DNA from: Gammaproteobacteria bacterium
Lineage (GTDB): Bacteria > Pseudomonadota > Gammaproteobacteria > DSM-19610
Assembly (NCBI GenBank): GCA_011371465.1
Contig: DRQL01000273.1
Coordinates: 1-6,132, forward strand
DNA: 6,132 bases
Direction of reading: 5' to 3'
Shown here: piece by piece, positions 5,879 through 6,132 of the stretch
Numbering within the stretch: the stretch's first letter is position 1
Layout: each line of letters begins with the position of its first letter
Notes under the pieces: model-generated
What the model saw: only the letters and a program-made list of their open reading frames with translations
What the model was told of the DNA's origin: nothing
Database searches by the model: none
Made by a program: the position numbers and the translations under genes

Positions 5879-6132
5879 TCAAGGGGATCGCTCCTGCGGG
5901 GTGTCGGTTGCCACAGCATCTTTGCGCAGAAAGGCGCTTGCCAGCTGCAGGACCAGGTAAAAAAAAGCCAGTGTGAACAGCGCCAGCAGTACCGCCAGCC
6001 AGGCGAACAGGTCCGGCGCTTTCATCAGCATGGTCATCAGGGATTCCTCGTAATAGAAAAACCACTGGTGGCCCTCGGGAAACACCAGCGTGTGCCAGCG
6101 GTAGAACTGTTTCTCCGCACCGGAAACGCTGA
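5879..6132 (-). CDS. 3' end of a membrane-protein gene entering from the right edge (possibly DUF1461-like)
   Basis: A minus-strand frame is open from the right edge to TGA at 5881-5879, giving about 84 C-terminal residues. A GTG at 6085 could start a 68-aa protein, but the frame continues upstream with protein-like sequence (KQFYRWHTLVFPEGHQW), so I take this as the end of a longer gene. Visible features are an aromatic loop (WHTLVFPEGHQWFFYYEESL), one hydrophobic helix (about AWLAVLLALFTLAFFYLVLQL) and a short polar tail ending QERSP. The pattern FH-x-FP-x-W-F-x-S-L before a last helix recalls the C-terminus of DUF1461 integral membrane proteins, but this is recognition from memory and weak. 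It converges on the motor operon, with 49 nt between the two stop codons. Function unknown. Confidence 0.6.
   Translation of the reverse strand, partial: SVSGAEKQFYRWHTLVFPEGHQWFFYYEESLMTMLMKAPDLFAWLAVLLALFTLAFFYLVLQLASAFLRKDAVATDTPQERSP

Noticed and set aside
4810..5919. Long minus-strand open frame (369 codons) antisense to the OmpA-type gene
   Set aside because: It mirrors a strongly coding sense gene with clear OmpA motifs. Its translation is low-complexity Gln/Arg/Leu-rich sequence with no recognisable domain. GC-rich coiled-coil genes commonly leave open antisense frames.

Overview
This 6.1 kb chromosomal window comes from a GC-rich (roughly 60% by eye) Gram-negative bacterium. Every gene belongs to an inner-membrane/periplasm machine. 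The lipoprotein signal, RND pump and peptidoglycan-binding OmpA-type domain all require a periplasm. The pump and codon style fit a proteobacterium, most likely a gammaproteobacterium, but nothing here fixes the genus.

Layout. Positions 1-3285 (minus strand) hold a two-gene drug-efflux operon: a periplasmic adaptor lipoprotein (MFP), then 22 nt later an RND (HAE1-type) inner-membrane pump whose 3' part runs off the left edge. Positions 3286-3512 are a divergent intergenic region. It holds a good candidate promoter for the efflux operon, a weaker candidate for the rightward operon, an imperfect palindrome, and a short hairpin with a T-tract just before a strong AGGAGGT ribosome site. Positions 3513-5829 (plus strand) hold a tight two-gene operon: a MotA/TolQ/ExbB-family channel with a long cytoplasmic tail, and a MotB/OmpA-type partner with one transmembrane helix, about 190 residues of proline-free coiled coil and a C-terminal peptidoglycan-binding domain. 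From 5879 to the right edge is the 3' end of a convergent minus-strand membrane-protein gene.

How the genes work together. The efflux pair should export hydrophobic or amphiphilic compounds using the proton-motive force; the outer-membrane channel is not in view. The rightward pair has the parts of an ion-driven 5:2 motor: TM threonines in the channel subunit, a TM aspartate in the partner and a peptidoglycan anchor. It is neither a flagellar stator, TolQR nor ExbBD by architecture. It resembles the ZorAB motor of Zorya anti-phage systems, but no Zorya effector genes adjoin it in the window. It is the most interesting element here: a recognisable but, to my knowledge, functionally uncharacterised motor with long coiled coils predicted on both sides of the membrane. 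The two operons are divergent neighbours; nothing in the sequence shows a shared function.
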